Shown in pieces: positions 16,279 to 24,808 of a DNA stretch of 49,176 bases. Positions within the stretch are counted from its first letter, which is position 1, and each line of letters starts with the position of its first letter. The notes below the pieces were generated by a model. That model worked only from the letters and a program-made list of their open reading frames with translations, made no database searches and was not told where the DNA came from. Source of the DNA: JACCTH01 sp035281645 (GTDB taxonomy: Bacteria; Actinomycetota; Acidimicrobiia; Spongiisociales; ZC4RG35); contig DATEDN010000083.1 in assembly GCA_035281645.1 (NCBI GenBank), positions 1 through 49,176 on the forward strand. Direction: 5' to 3'. Position numbers and translations under genes: made by a program.

Positions 16279-17796
16279 GTGGCCACCTCCAAGGCGGTCC
16301 TGACAGCTTCCGACCTCGACCGCTTTCGGGAGCTGCAGGCATCTCTCTCCCAAACCTGGCCCTATATGACGACGCGCCGGGTCGGCGATACACCGCGCAC
16401 TCTGATCGTCGTCAACTCGATGAATATGGAATTGCCCACCCACATGTATCCGGTGGTGCCCGCCTATGAAGAGCGGTTCCTTTTCCTGATGCTGGCGGCG
16501 GTCAAGAACCCGGGAACTCGGGTGATATACGTCACCTCCCAGCCGATTCTTCCCCGACTGGTCGATTACTACATGTCGTTGATGCCGGGATCACGTCCGC
16601 CGGGCGTGGATCAGAGAGTGGAACTCGTCTCCGCGGGCGATGGCTCGGCCCGTCCCCTGGTCGACAAGATCCTCGAGCGTCCTCTCCTCATTCAACGGCT
16701 CAAGAATCTCGCCACCGCTAGTCCATTTCGGGTGATCTTTCCTTTCAACACCACCGAGAAGGAAGTACTCCTGGGAAACCTCCTCGACACACCGGTGTAC
16801 GGGCCTGATCCCACTTTGGCTTCCCTAGGTTCGAAAAGCGGAAGCCGGCAGGTGTTCGCAGAGGCCGGAATCCCCCATCCCGACGGGGTGGAGGGCGTTT
16901 ACACCCTTGACGACGTGGTGGCAGGTTTGGAGAAACTGCGGGTAGCAAATCCCTATCTACGGGCGGCGATGGTCAAGCTCGACGACCTGGCCGGTGGGCT
17001 GGGCAACGCTCTGGTGAGGCTGGAGGGCGTCCACTCGGAATCCGACCTACGGCGACGTGTTGCGAATCTGGAGGTCGAAGACCAAGAGGTGGAGGCCGAG
17101 GAGTTCCTTGCCGCGTTAGCCCGCAGGGGAGGAATCGTCGAGGAGCGAATCGAAGGCGCCGATGTCCGGAGTCCCAGCGTGCAACTGCGCGCCAGCCCTT
17201 TCCACCAGGTGGAAGTCCTCTCCACCCACGACCAAGTGTTGGGAGGTGCGACGGGACAGACCTTCCTCGGTTGTCGTTTTCCAGCCGATGCTGGTTACGG
17301 CGTCCAGATTGTCGAGCTCGGTGCCAAGGTCGGTCAGGTGCTGGCCGACAAGGGAGTGATCGGTCGCTTCGGCATCGACTTCGTCGTGGTCCGTCGGGAC
17401 GAGGCGTGGCAACCCTACGCAATCGAGATCAATCTTCGTAACGGCGGCACCACGCACCCAATGCTCACGCTCAGTGCTCTGACTGACGGCGAGTTCGACC
17501 CTCTGACCAATACGTTCCCCGTTGAGGGGGGCCGAAGGTTCTATGTCGCCACCGATCATCTCGAAGACGGCTCATATCGCACGCTCACTACCGACGACGT
17601 CCTCGATCGGACCAACGACGATCGTCTCAGCTGGAATGAAGAGACCAAAACGGGTGTCGCCCTCCACCTTGTCAGTGCCGTGGCAGTGGCAGGCCGCCTG
17701 GGTATAACCGCCGTCGGGACCAGCGCCGAGGACGCCGATCACCGTTATCAAAGGGCAAGCCAGGTGATCACTGAATTGGCCGGGACCGGCTTGTAA
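16279..17796 (+). CDS. PGM1-type ATP-grasp peptide ligase-like protein
   Basis: The 505-residue protein resembles the PreATP-grasp plus ATP-grasp proteins annotated as peptide ligase PGM1-related. PGM1 of pheganomycin biosynthesis couples a modified amino acid to a peptide. An N-terminal domain has TLIVVNSMNMELPTHMYP, YEERFLFLMLA and TRVIYVTSQPILPRLVDYY, then a conserved KILERPLLIQRL. The ATP-grasp part shows AAMVKLDDLAGGLGNALV, GIDFVVV and EINLRNGGTTHPM, the metal/ATP-binding end. The start is GTG at 16279. No peptide precursor or other biosynthetic gene is nearby; the neighbours are purA (divergent) and glnA, so the substrate is unknown. Its stop codon lies inside the GlnR-like box that precedes glnA. 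Confidence 0.78.
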   Translation: MATSKAVLTASDLDRFRELQASLSQTWPYMTTRRVGDTPRTLIVVNSMNMELPTHMYPVVPAYEERFLFLMLAAVKNPGTRVIYVTSQPILPRLVDYYMSLMPGSRPPGVDQRVELVSAGDGSARPLVDKILERPLLIQRLKNLATASPFRVIFPFNTTEKEVLLGNLLDTPVYGPDPTLASLGSKSGSRQVFAEAGIPHPDGVEGVYTLDDVVAGLEKLRVANPYLRAAMVKLDDLAGGLGNALVRLEGVHSESDLRRRVANLEVEDQEVEAEEFLAALARRGGIVEERIEGADVRSPSVQLRASPFHQVEVLSTHDQVLGGATGQTFLGCRFPADAGYGVQIVELGAKVGQVLADKGVIGRFGIDFVVVRRDEAWQPYAIEINLRNGGTTHPMLTLSALTDGEFDPLTNTFPVEGGRRFYVATDHLEDGSYRTLTTDDVLDRTNDDRLSWNEETKTGVALHLVSAVAVAGRLGITAVGTSAEDADHRYQRASQVITELAGTGL

Positions 17797-17830
17797 CAGA
17801 GCCTTAACAATCGAGCAACCGCGCAGAAAC
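17793..17830 (+). promoter_or_regulatory. GlnR-like box upstream of glnA
   Basis: Four 5-bp half-sites are spaced by exactly 6 bp: GTAAC (17793), TTAAC (17804), GCAAC (17815) and GAAAC (17826). The actinobacterial GlnR consensus is gTnAC-n6-GaAAC-n6-GtnAC-n6-GAAAC. The first and last half-sites fit fully, the third at 4 of 5 and the second at 3 of 5. It ends 55 bp before the glnA start and overlaps the stop codon of the preceding gene. CACAAT at 17842-17847 could be a weak -10. Binding is inferred. Confidence 0.7.
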
Positions 17831-17885
17831 TCCGCTTCCGCCACAATGCCCGGTCGCAAAGCTCAGCAAGTAAGGAGTGACCTGC

Positions 17886-19310
17886 ATGGCGAAGTCGCCG
17901 GCTGACGTTCTGAAGATGGCCAAGGACGGCGATTACGAGTTCGTCGACCTTCGTTTCTGCGATCTGCCCGGGCAGGTCCAGCACTTCACAATCCCGATCA
18001 AACAATTGACCGAAGATGGCTTTGAAGAGGGCTACGGCTTCGATGGTTCCTCGATTCGCGGGTTTCAGGCCATCCAGGAGTCGGACATGTTGCTGATTCC
18101 CGACCCGACCTCGGCAGTCGACGATCCGTTTCGGAGCCGCAAGACGCTGTTGCTCTATTGCTTCGTTCACGACCCGCTTACCGGCGAGCCCTACGACCGG
18201 GACCCGCGCTATGTCGCCAAGAAAGCCGAGGCGTATCTCACCTCGACCGGCATCGCCGAAACTTCCTACTGGGGACCGGAAGCCGAGTTCTACATCTTCG
18301 ACTCGGCCCGATTCGGTCAGAACCAGCACTCGGCCTACTACTTCGTTGACTCCGAAGAGGGGGCCTGGAACTCGGGGCGCGACGAACCTGGAGGGAACCT
18401 CGGCTACAAGCCCCGGTACAAGGAGGGGTACTTCCCCGTCCCACCCACCGACCATTTCCAGGACCTACGATCAGAAATGACGGCAGCCCTCGAGACCGCC
18501 GGAGTCGAGATCGAGGTCCAGCACCACGAGGTCGGCACTGCCGGGCAAGCCGAGATCGACATGCGCTTCGACACGCTCTTGCGGATGGCCGACAAGGTGA
18601 CCCTTTACAAGTACATCGTGAAGAGCGTGGCCTGGGCCCACGGCAAGACCGTGACCTTCATGCCCAAGCCCATCTTCGAGGACAACGGCTCGGGGATGCA
18701 CACCCACCAATCCCTTTGGTCGGACGGCAAGCCCTTGTTCTATGACGAGGCGGGGTACGCGGGATTGTCGGATATGGCGCGGTGGTACATCGGGGGATTG
18801 CTGAAGCATGCCCCTTCGGTGCTGGCCTTTGCCGCTCCCACGACCAACTCCTACCGTCGGCTGGTGCCCGGTTACGAAGCTCCGGTCAACCTGGTCTACT
18901 CGTCGCGTAACCGCTCGGCGGCTATTCGTATCCCGCAGTACAGCCAGAAGCCGGCTGCCAAGCGGCTCGAGTTCCGCTGCCCCGATCCGAGCTGCAATCC
19001 CTATCTCGCCTTTTCGGCCATGCTTCTGGCCGGCCTCGACGGTGTGCAGAACCGGATAGAGCCCCTCGACCCGGTGGACAAGGACATCTACGACCTCCCC
19101 CCCGAAGAGTTGCGCAACCTGCCCTCGGTGCCAGGATCCCTTGACGAGGCGCTCGCTGCCTTAGAAGCCGATCACGACTTCTTGCTCTCGGGGGGTGTGT
19201 TCTCCAAGGAGCTCATCTCGACCTGGATCGAGTACAAGCAGGCCCGTGAGGTCGACGCCATCCGCCTCCGTCCCCACCCCTACGAGTTCTATCTCTTCTA
19301 CGACGTCTAA
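17886..19310 (+). CDS. glnA: Type I glutamine synthetase GlnA
   Basis: Makes glutamine from glutamate, ammonia and ATP; the main ammonium-assimilation enzyme and the source of amide nitrogen for PurQ and other amidotransferases. The 474 residues carry GYGFDGSSIRGF, YWGPEAEFYIFD, VQHHEVGTAGQAEIDMRF (split), NGSGMHTHQSLW and NRSAAIRIP. Tyr402 in DIYDLPPEE matches the adenylylated tyrosine of GSI-beta enzymes, so control by GlnE-type adenylylation is likely. The ATG at 17886 has a clear AAGGAG Shine-Dalgarno. An in-frame TTG/ATG start a few codons upstream is not favoured. A GlnR-like box lies just upstream. Confidence 0.97.
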   Translation: MAKSPADVLKMAKDGDYEFVDLRFCDLPGQVQHFTIPIKQLTEDGFEEGYGFDGSSIRGFQAIQESDMLLIPDPTSAVDDPFRSRKTLLLYCFVHDPLTGEPYDRDPRYVAKKAEAYLTSTGIAETSYWGPEAEFYIFDSARFGQNQHSAYYFVDSEEGAWNSGRDEPGGNLGYKPRYKEGYFPVPPTDHFQDLRSEMTAALETAGVEIEVQHHEVGTAGQAEIDMRFDTLLRMADKVTLYKYIVKSVAWAHGKTVTFMPKPIFEDNGSGMHTHQSLWSDGKPLFYDEAGYAGLSDMARWYIGGLLKHAPSVLAFAAPTTNSYRRLVPGYEAPVNLVYSSRNRSAAIRIPQYSQKPAAKRLEFRCPDPSCNPYLAFSAMLLAGLDGVQNRIEPLDPVDKDIYDLPPEELRNLPSVPGSLDEALAALEADHDFLLSGGVFSKELISTWIEYKQAREVDAIRLRPHPYEFYLFYDV

Positions 19311-19316
19311 GTGTTT

Positions 19317-19337
19317 CTCCCCCCGCAGCGGGGGAGA
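19317..19337. terminator. Hairpin between convergent glnA and eis-like genes
   Basis: CTCCCCC and GGGGGAG arms around a short CGCAGC loop lie just after the glnA stop. There is no T-run on either strand, as is common for actinobacterial terminators. The position between convergent genes suggests a bidirectional terminator. Confidence 0.55.
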
Positions 19338-19356
19338 GCGAAGCCGGGAGGTGGGA

Positions 19357-20565
19357 TTAGAAGATCTCGGAGCACCAGGGAGCCGGGTCCCAGGAGAACA
19401 TGGCGTCGGCCCGCGTGAGCGCCTGGTGATCGCCCGACAGCCTTCCGGCGCGGGCGAAGCTGCGCAAGCGGGACCAGCCGAGATAGACCGCTCCCAGATC
19501 CTCGAGATCAAGAACGATCTCGGGCTCGCGATCGGTTCTCTTACAGGTTGCTCCCTCAGGCCCTGCCTCGAGATGCAACCGATGCACTCGATCGTCGAGG
19601 GGATCGTGGGCTTCGATCACCAACTCGCCCTCAGTGGAATAGTGGCGAGAGGCGAGGGCCGTGACCGGGTCATGCAGCCGCAACCAAATTCCGTCGCCCG
19701 GTCGGAGCGTTGTCCGGCGAGGAGCGGCCAGAAAACTGAAAAGCGGGTCCTGAGGGGATCGAAGGTTGGCAGTGACCTCCTTTGCCAAATCGTGGTTGAG
19801 GATGAACGACCACAGCCCCGACCACGATTCCGGCGTCTCTGCCACGAGGTCGCTCACCACGATCTCGCCGTTTGGATTGCCTGCCGTCCACCTTTCCCTC
19901 TGGCGATAGATCACATAGCCGTCACCGTGGCTCGTCAACCCGAAGCGAAAACTCGTGGCCCCACCCCGCTCACTTTTGGGGTCAAGGAACCAGCGTCCCG
20001 ACCACCAGGCCTCGTTGCGGGCATACATTCCCGGCCAGGTCTGTCTGAGCTTGTCATGGATCGGAGGCAGCGCTGCCCGCGCCTCGTCCGCGGAGATCAG
20101 CTCCACGGGCGCCGGGTCTGGCGCCAGTCGATGAAAGCCGCTCTGTGCGGTCGGTGCCGTGACGTCGATTGCGTTGGACGCGGTCCCGAAGCCAAAGCGC
20201 CCGTAAATCGAAGACTCCGACGCCCAGAGGGCGGCGATCGGCTCCTCACGTTCGGCGACATCCTCGAGATGGGAAAGCATCATCTTCCGCAGCAACCCCT
20301 GCCGGCGGTGGGTCGGAAGCACCGCCACCATCGTCGTTCCCGCCGCCGGGAGGACAGCTCCTGGGACCGTCAATTGCAGAGAGAAGGCGCCGAGGGTGGC
20401 GACCATCTTCTCCTTTTCGTAGGCGTTGCGGGAGCGCTCAGGCTCCCACAAGGCATGGAAACGATCGATGGTCTTATCGTTGGGATCGAAGCCGAAGGCA
20501 CTTCCCATCACCCGTCTGAAGGAGGCCGCCTCTTCTGGGGCTGCCGGACGAATCTCGATCGACAC
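19357..20565 (-). CDS. eis: Eis-type GNAT N-acetyltransferase
   Basis: Multi-acetylating GNAT enzyme of the Eis family, which in mycobacteria acetylates aminoglycosides and protein lysines. The GTG at 20565 is preceded by GGAGG at good spacing and gives 402 residues, the size described for mycobacterial Eis. The acetyl-CoA loop VLPTHRRQGLLRKMM lies at about 82-96. Tyr121 in SIYGRFGFG matches the proton-donor tyrosine. The protein ends CSEIF, and Eis enzymes use the carboxylate of a C-terminal Phe (Phe402) as general base, so the exact C-terminus matters. The C-terminal SCP2-like part has WLRLHDPVTAL and VYLGWSRLRSFARAGRLSG (in two parts). The natural substrate is unknown. Confidence 0.88.
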   Translation of the reverse strand: MSIEIRPAAPEEAASFRRVMGSAFGFDPNDKTIDRFHALWEPERSRNAYEKEKMVATLGAFSLQLTVPGAVLPAAGTTMVAVLPTHRRQGLLRKMMLSHLEDVAEREEPIAALWASESSIYGRFGFGTASNAIDVTAPTAQSGFHRLAPDPAPVELISADEARAALPPIHDKLRQTWPGMYARNEAWWSGRWFLDPKSERGGATSFRFGLTSHGDGYVIYRQRERWTAGNPNGEIVVSDLVAETPESWSGLWSFILNHDLAKEVTANLRSPQDPLFSFLAAPRRTTLRPGDGIWLRLHDPVTALASRHYSTEGELVIEAHDPLDDRVHRLHLEAGPEGATCKRTDREPEIVLDLEDLGAVYLGWSRLRSFARAGRLSGDHQALTRADAMFSWDPAPWCSEIF

Positions 20566-20569
20566 CGAT

Positions 20570-21166
20570 TCAGCCTCCGGCGGCGGCAATCGCCTCGGCG
20601 AATGCGGTTACTGCGGCATCGAATGCAGCTACCGCGGTCCGGCGTGCCTCCCCGGTGTCAGGGCTTGGCGCCCTGAGGCCGGCGAGAGAGTTGTTGGCGG
20701 CCTCCGCCGCCTGCTGGGCCGCAGTAGCAATGGCGTTGTGGGCCTCCGTTAACGCCGGCGGCGGCGCCACCGCACTGAGCTCCGCCGCCAGGGCCGACGC
20801 TCCTTCGGCCACGGCGACAAAGGCGTCTTCGGCTTGATCGAAGGTGACGGTGCGGGGGTTGGCATCCCATCCACTATTGGCGGCGGCCAACTGCGTCTGC
20901 ATCTCAGTCATGCGTGTCTGATAGGGGGCAAGGCTATCGAGATAGGCCATCGTGGCCTCGTCGAGAATGATCGGCTGGGAAGTAGTCGTGTCGCCGCCGA
21001 TGGTTGTAGTCGACGCGCCGGTGGTCGTGCTGCCATCGTTCTCCGAGCCCTGCGCAGCGGATGGCAACTCGCGAACGAAGAGGTAAGTGAACGCCACCAT
21101 CGCCAGGACAACCAGGGGAAGCATCCACCGACCGGGCTTGGGGTCGTAATTGGTCGGCGCCGTCAT
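20570..21166 (-). CDS. Membrane-anchored protein with Thr-rich linker, unknown function
   Basis: No family recognised. From the ATG at 21166 it is 198 residues. It has a short cytoplasmic N-terminus, a transmembrane helix at about residues 15-35 and a linker rich in Thr/Ser/Gly (about 40-62). An Ala/Glu-rich, probably all-helical outer domain follows to the end. It precedes the eis-like gene by 4 bp and is probably cotranscribed with it. It is divergent from another single-pass, Thr-rich membrane protein, with 88 bp between starts. The base composition is like its neighbours. A role in envelope or signalling would be a guess. Confidence 0.7.
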   Translation of the reverse strand: MTAPTNYDPKPGRWMLPLVVLAMVAFTYLFVRELPSAAQGSENDGSTTTGASTTTIGGDTTTSQPIILDEATMAYLDSLAPYQTRMTEMQTQLAAANSGWDANPRTVTFDQAEDAFVAVAEGASALAAELSAVAPPPALTEAHNAIATAAQQAAEAANNSLAGLRAPSPDTGEARRTAVAAFDAAVTAFAEAIAAAGG

Positions 21167-21254
21167 GAGTCGGTCAAGGGTAGTGAGATGGCACCGGTTT
21201 CCTCCCAAATGCAGAGGCCTTGCGGTGACCCACGACAGTTTGTAGGTTCGAGCG

Positions 21255-22079
21255 GTGAGCGACCGTTCCCATGACGATGAGGAATTCGAACGCATCCCGT
21301 GGGGTCATCTCAGCTCATCGGCCCCTTCCGGGCGGGTCAATTGGCGCCTCGTCTTCTACGGTCTGGCGGGAGCTATCGCGCTGGCCGCCATCACCGCCTC
21401 GATCGTTTCCACAGCTAGGCCGGCGCCACCGCTTACGACCCCGGCTCCAGTTTCAACGGCGACTCCGACGACGCCCGTGGCTCCGACCACGAGTTCCGCC
21501 CCGGTCAGCGAGGCCGACCTCATGGCCATCCCCGAGCCTTCGGTGGCTTCGGAAGCCGCGGCCTGGGCAGAGACTCTGACCGAAAGCTATTGGGGAGTGG
21601 ACGGCGGCGGAGTCTCGAGCTTGGCGCCCTACCTTCCCCCCGATTCACCCCTTCCCGCCCCTGCCGCCGGTCAGCGGGTATTTGTTGAATCTGCGCGGGC
21701 GGTATCGGTGAGCGAGGAGAGTCCCGGCACTTTTCGGGTGGTGGTGCGGGCGAGTTTGTTGTCAGCCCTCGGGACGGAGGAGTACCGGCGCCTTCCCGCC
21801 CGGGCTCTGGCGTGGACTTTGCGCTGGGAACGAGAAGGCTGGCGTCTTCTCGACCTTCCTGAGCAAATCGAGGTTCCGCTTCTGCTTCCGGCCGAACCGC
21901 TGCCCGTAGCCGAGATCCCCGAGGCGATCCGGGCGGCTGCGTCCCAAGCCGGCTCGGTCCTCACCGGGGGTCCGGTGGGCGAGCTGTGGCGGGTGGTGAT
22001 CGCGGTGGAGGATCCTGCCGGTGGCTCTTGGCCCATGGTGCGATGGTTCGCTCCGGACGGAGTCCCGATCCCTGGTTAG
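21255..22079 (+). CDS. Single-pass membrane protein with Thr/Pro-rich linker, unknown function
   Basis: No family recognised with confidence. The 274-residue protein starts at GTG 21255, with a charged N-terminus and one transmembrane helix at about residues 31-52. A Pro/Thr/Ala linker (about 55-85) leads into an outer alpha/beta domain with ESYWGVDGGGVSSLAPYLP and later ARALAWTLRWEREGWRLLDLP. The layout loosely resembles TcpC-like or NTF2-like surface domains, but I do not claim that. It converges with the cytochrome b561 gene, leaving a 3-bp gap. Its divergent neighbour has a similar membrane-anchor-plus-linker plan. Confidence 0.7.
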   Translation: MSDRSHDDEEFERIPWGHLSSSAPSGRVNWRLVFYGLAGAIALAAITASIVSTARPAPPLTTPAPVSTATPTTPVAPTTSSAPVSEADLMAIPEPSVASEAAAWAETLTESYWGVDGGGVSSLAPYLPPDSPLPAPAAGQRVFVESARAVSVSEESPGTFRVVVRASLLSALGTEEYRRLPARALAWTLRWEREGWRLLDLPEQIEVPLLLPAEPLPVAEIPEAIRAAASQAGSVLTGGPVGELWRVVIAVEDPAGGSWPMVRWFAPDGVPIPG

Positions 22080-22082
22080 CGC

Positions 22083-22616
22083 CTACAGCATCCGGTTGAA
22101 CAGGCGGTCGCGGTCGACGAATTGATGCTTGATCACCAATCCGACGTGCAGGGCGAAGACGACGAAGAAGACCAGATGGGTGGCGATGTGAACGCCTTCG
22201 AAGAGATCTTCGACATCGCTGTCGTCGAGTACCTCCGAAATTTCCCATTGCCCAAAGACCGGTAGCGGCCTCTCGTCCACCACCGCCAGCGCTAGGCCGG
22301 ACAGGGGTATGACCAGCGCCAGGACGTAGAGAAGTCGCTCGACCGTATGCGAATAGCGCCTCTCAAATGGAGTGAGGGTGGGGGCCCAGGGAGGGAGAGT
22401 CTGTCGGCGCCGCCACATCAGGCGGAAGATGGAGAGGACCAGGATGGTCATCCCCAGTAAGGCATGGAGGGTGAACAATCGATCCTCGCCAGGGTCTTCG
22501 TCCTCGAGGTTTCCGAGGGTGTACCCAACGAGGAACTGGCCAGCCATGACGAAAAAGATTCCCCAATGAAAGGCCTTGGTGACCGGGTGATACGCGCCGG
22601 CCGGTGAGGCGTCCAA
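22083..22616 (-). CDS. Cytochrome b561 family di-haem membrane protein
   Basis: Four-helix b-type cytochrome of the prokaryotic b561 (CybB-like) family, carrying electrons between quinol and a partner or oxidant. With the TTG at 22616 it has 177 residues, the family length. It begins YHPVTKAFHWGIFFVMAGQ in the usual place. Candidate haem histidines are in AFHW, LHALLGM and the last helices (VHIATHL, ALHVGLVIKH). The frame is open further upstream but overlaps the Nfu-N gene. It follows that gene after 5 bp. The partner is not identified. Confidence 0.85.
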   Translation of the reverse strand: MDASPAGAYHPVTKAFHWGIFFVMAGQFLVGYTLGNLEDEDPGEDRLFTLHALLGMTILVLSIFRLMWRRRQTLPPWAPTLTPFERRYSHTVERLLYVLALVIPLSGLALAVVDERPLPVFGQWEISEVLDDSDVEDLFEGVHIATHLVFFVVFALHVGLVIKHQFVDRDRLFNRML

Positions 22617-22621
22617 GCGGG

Positions 22622-22870
22622 CTAGCCGAAATGATCGGTGAGGATGTCGGTTGCGGCTGGGATGATTTCTCCCCAATCCGCGTCCACCGTCTTCGAGATC
22701 GTCACGAAGTCGGCTGTTAGAAACACACTGGTGACTCCCGGCAGAGCCAATAACCCCGAAGCCATTTCGTTGTCGGTGGGCTGGGAGGGAACGAATGTTG
22801 CGGGTCCTCCGACTGGCTTGCCGATGGTGAATTTGACGGCGTTGGGATTGGGCGTGGGATCTACCTGCAT
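22622..22870 (-). CDS. Nfu/NifU N-terminal domain protein
   Basis: Stand-alone Nfu_N domain of 82 residues beginning QVDPTPNPNAVKFTIG, the family's hallmark. It continues to LALPGVTSVFLTADFVTISK. In larger proteins this domain precedes the Fe-S-binding Nfu domain. Here the C-terminal CxxC part is absent, so it cannot hold a cluster alone and may act as an accessory in Fe-S delivery. The ATG at 22870 fits the family start. Only 15 bp separate it from the divergent hyuA start. It is probably cotranscribed with the b561 gene. Confidence 0.88.
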   Translation of the reverse strand: MQVDPTPNPNAVKFTIGKPVGGPATFVPSQPTDNEMASGLLALPGVTSVFLTADFVTISKTVDADWGEIIPAATDILTDHFG

Positions 22871-22885
22871 GATTCGATTTTGCCC

Positions 22886-24808
22886 GTGAACTCGAAGAAT
22901 GTTGTTGGAGTCGACGTCGGCGGTACCTTCACCGACTTCGCCCAGTGGGACGGAGCGCAACTCCGTACAGACAAAGTCGGGACCACCGCCGATCAAAGCC
23001 AGGGAATTTTGACGGGCCTCACCTCATCCGATCTCGAGCCCCACCTTCTACTCCATGGAACAACCGTGGCGACGAATGCGCTTTTGCAGCGGAAGGGCGG
23101 CCGCACGCTCCTCGTGACTGATCAGGGCTACGAAGACCTCATCGAGATCGGACGTCAAGTTCGACCTTCGCTTTATGACTCGAATGCCGATCGCTCCCCT
23201 GCCCTCGTTCCTCGGGATCATCGCCTCGGCTGGGAATCGACAGAGAAGCTCCTTCTCCAGATTGAGTCCCTTGCTCCCGAGGCCGCGGCGGTGGCGCTGT
23301 TGAACTCATTCGCCGACCCGGCGTTCGAGCGGGCGATTCTCGTTGCCATCAACGAGCGTTTCCCCCAGCTCCCGGTGAGCATCTCCTCGTACGTGAACCC
23401 TGAGTTCCGGGAATACGAACGAGTCGCCACCACGGTCTTGAATGCCTATCTGCAGCCGGTGGTTGCTCGGTACCTAGGCGCCCTCGACGAGCGACTCGGG
23501 GCGGGCCGAATCCTGGTGATGAGATCGTCGGGCGGCCTCACCTCGATCTCTGGTGCGACGATGCTGGCTGCCTCCATTCTTTTGTCTGGGCCAGCTGGTG
23601 GCGTGGTAGCTGCGGCCGCCTGCGGGCGGGCTCATGGTTGGGACCGGGTCATCTCCTTCGATATGGGCGGCACCTCCACCGATGTATCGCGGATCGAAAA
23701 AGGCGAGCCGCAAATGGCGGGCGAACGAATCCTCGACGGTCTGGTATGCCGGATGCCCTCGGTTGCCATTCACACCATTGGAGCCGGCGGCGGTTCGATC
23801 GGATGGGCCGATCGAGGTGGGATTCTTCGTGTCGGGCCCCACAGCGCCGGTGCTTTTCCGGGACCGGCCTCATATGGGAGAGGGGGAGCAGAACCCACGG
23901 TCACCGACGCCAATCTCATGGTCGGACGGCTGGGCTCAGACACCGGCCTGGCAGCGGGGACGATGCTCGATTCACAGCTCGCCCAGCAGGCACTGGCAAG
24001 CCTCGGATCGAAGCTCGGACTCGATCCGATGGCGGCTGCGAACGGAATTCTCGAGATCGTGAACACCCACATGGAGGCAGCCGTTCGCCGGGTGACCATC
24101 GAAGAGGGGGCCGACCCTCGCAGTGCGGCATTGATGGCGTTTGGGGGAGCGGGTGGACTCCATGCGACGACCGTTGCCAGGGCGCTGGCAATGTCGGCGG
24201 TCCTGATCCCCCCACATGCGGGCGTGTTCTCCGCGCTGGGGCTGCTACTTTCGCCCCAGCGCCAAGACGTCGTGCAAACGGTGCGTCTGCGCGACGATCT
24301 GAGCGATCTCGATCACGCCCTCGCTCAACTAGAAGAGCGGGCCACTCGCGAAATGGAGCATTCCCTCGGGGTTTCTCCGGCCTCGTTGATCTCATCCGTC
24401 GACGCTCGCTATCGAGGCCAGTCGCACGAGACCAACGTTGCCTACCAGAGAGGGGCCGGGGCGGAACGACTGCGGGCGGACTTCACCAACGCCCATCGAC
24501 TCCGAAATGGCTTCGCCCTTGCCGATCACGAGATTGAGGTGGTGACGCTCCGGGTCGCAGCCACTGCCCCGGCAGCTTTGAGCTGGAACGATCTCGCCTC
24601 GGATCCCGAACCGGGAGAGCCACACCGCGGGGAGAGGGTCTCCTCCGACGGCACCAGGATGACTCGTTGGTGGCGTCCCGCCCTTCGAGAGGGATCGACC
24701 GTCGAGGGGCCGGCGCTCATCGAAGAAGCCGAGGCCACCACCTTTATCGACCGCTCCGAAACCGCCCGTGTCCTCGGAGACGGGACGCTGGAGATCACTT
24801 GGACGTGA
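22886..24808 (+). CDS. hyuA: Hydantoinase/oxoprolinase family subunit A
   Basis: ATP-dependent cyclic-amide hydrolase subunit (HyuA / N-terminal half of 5-oxoprolinase). The 640-residue protein from GTG 22886 has the acetate-kinase/actin-type fold motifs VGVDVGGTFTDF near the N-terminus and HGTTVATNALLQRKG. It also has VISFDMGGTSTDV, HTIGAGGGSIGW and MAFGGAGGLHA. A TTG two codons upstream is an alternative start. The stop overlaps the hyuB start (GTGA). Substrate candidates are 5-oxoproline, hydantoins or N-methylhydantoin; sequence alone does not decide. Confidence 0.92.
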   Translation: MNSKNVVGVDVGGTFTDFAQWDGAQLRTDKVGTTADQSQGILTGLTSSDLEPHLLLHGTTVATNALLQRKGGRTLLVTDQGYEDLIEIGRQVRPSLYDSNADRSPALVPRDHRLGWESTEKLLLQIESLAPEAAAVALLNSFADPAFERAILVAINERFPQLPVSISSYVNPEFREYERVATTVLNAYLQPVVARYLGALDERLGAGRILVMRSSGGLTSISGATMLAASILLSGPAGGVVAAAACGRAHGWDRVISFDMGGTSTDVSRIEKGEPQMAGERILDGLVCRMPSVAIHTIGAGGGSIGWADRGGILRVGPHSAGAFPGPASYGRGGAEPTVTDANLMVGRLGSDTGLAAGTMLDSQLAQQALASLGSKLGLDPMAAANGILEIVNTHMEAAVRRVTIEEGADPRSAALMAFGGAGGLHATTVARALAMSAVLIPPHAGVFSALGLLLSPQRQDVVQTVRLRDDLSDLDHALAQLEERATREMEHSLGVSPASLISSVDARYRGQSHETNVAYQRGAGAERLRADFTNAHRLRNGFALADHEIEVVTLRVAATAPAALSWNDLASDPEPGEPHRGERVSSDGTRMTRWWRPALREGSTVEGPALIEEAEATTFIDRSETARVLGDGTLEITWT

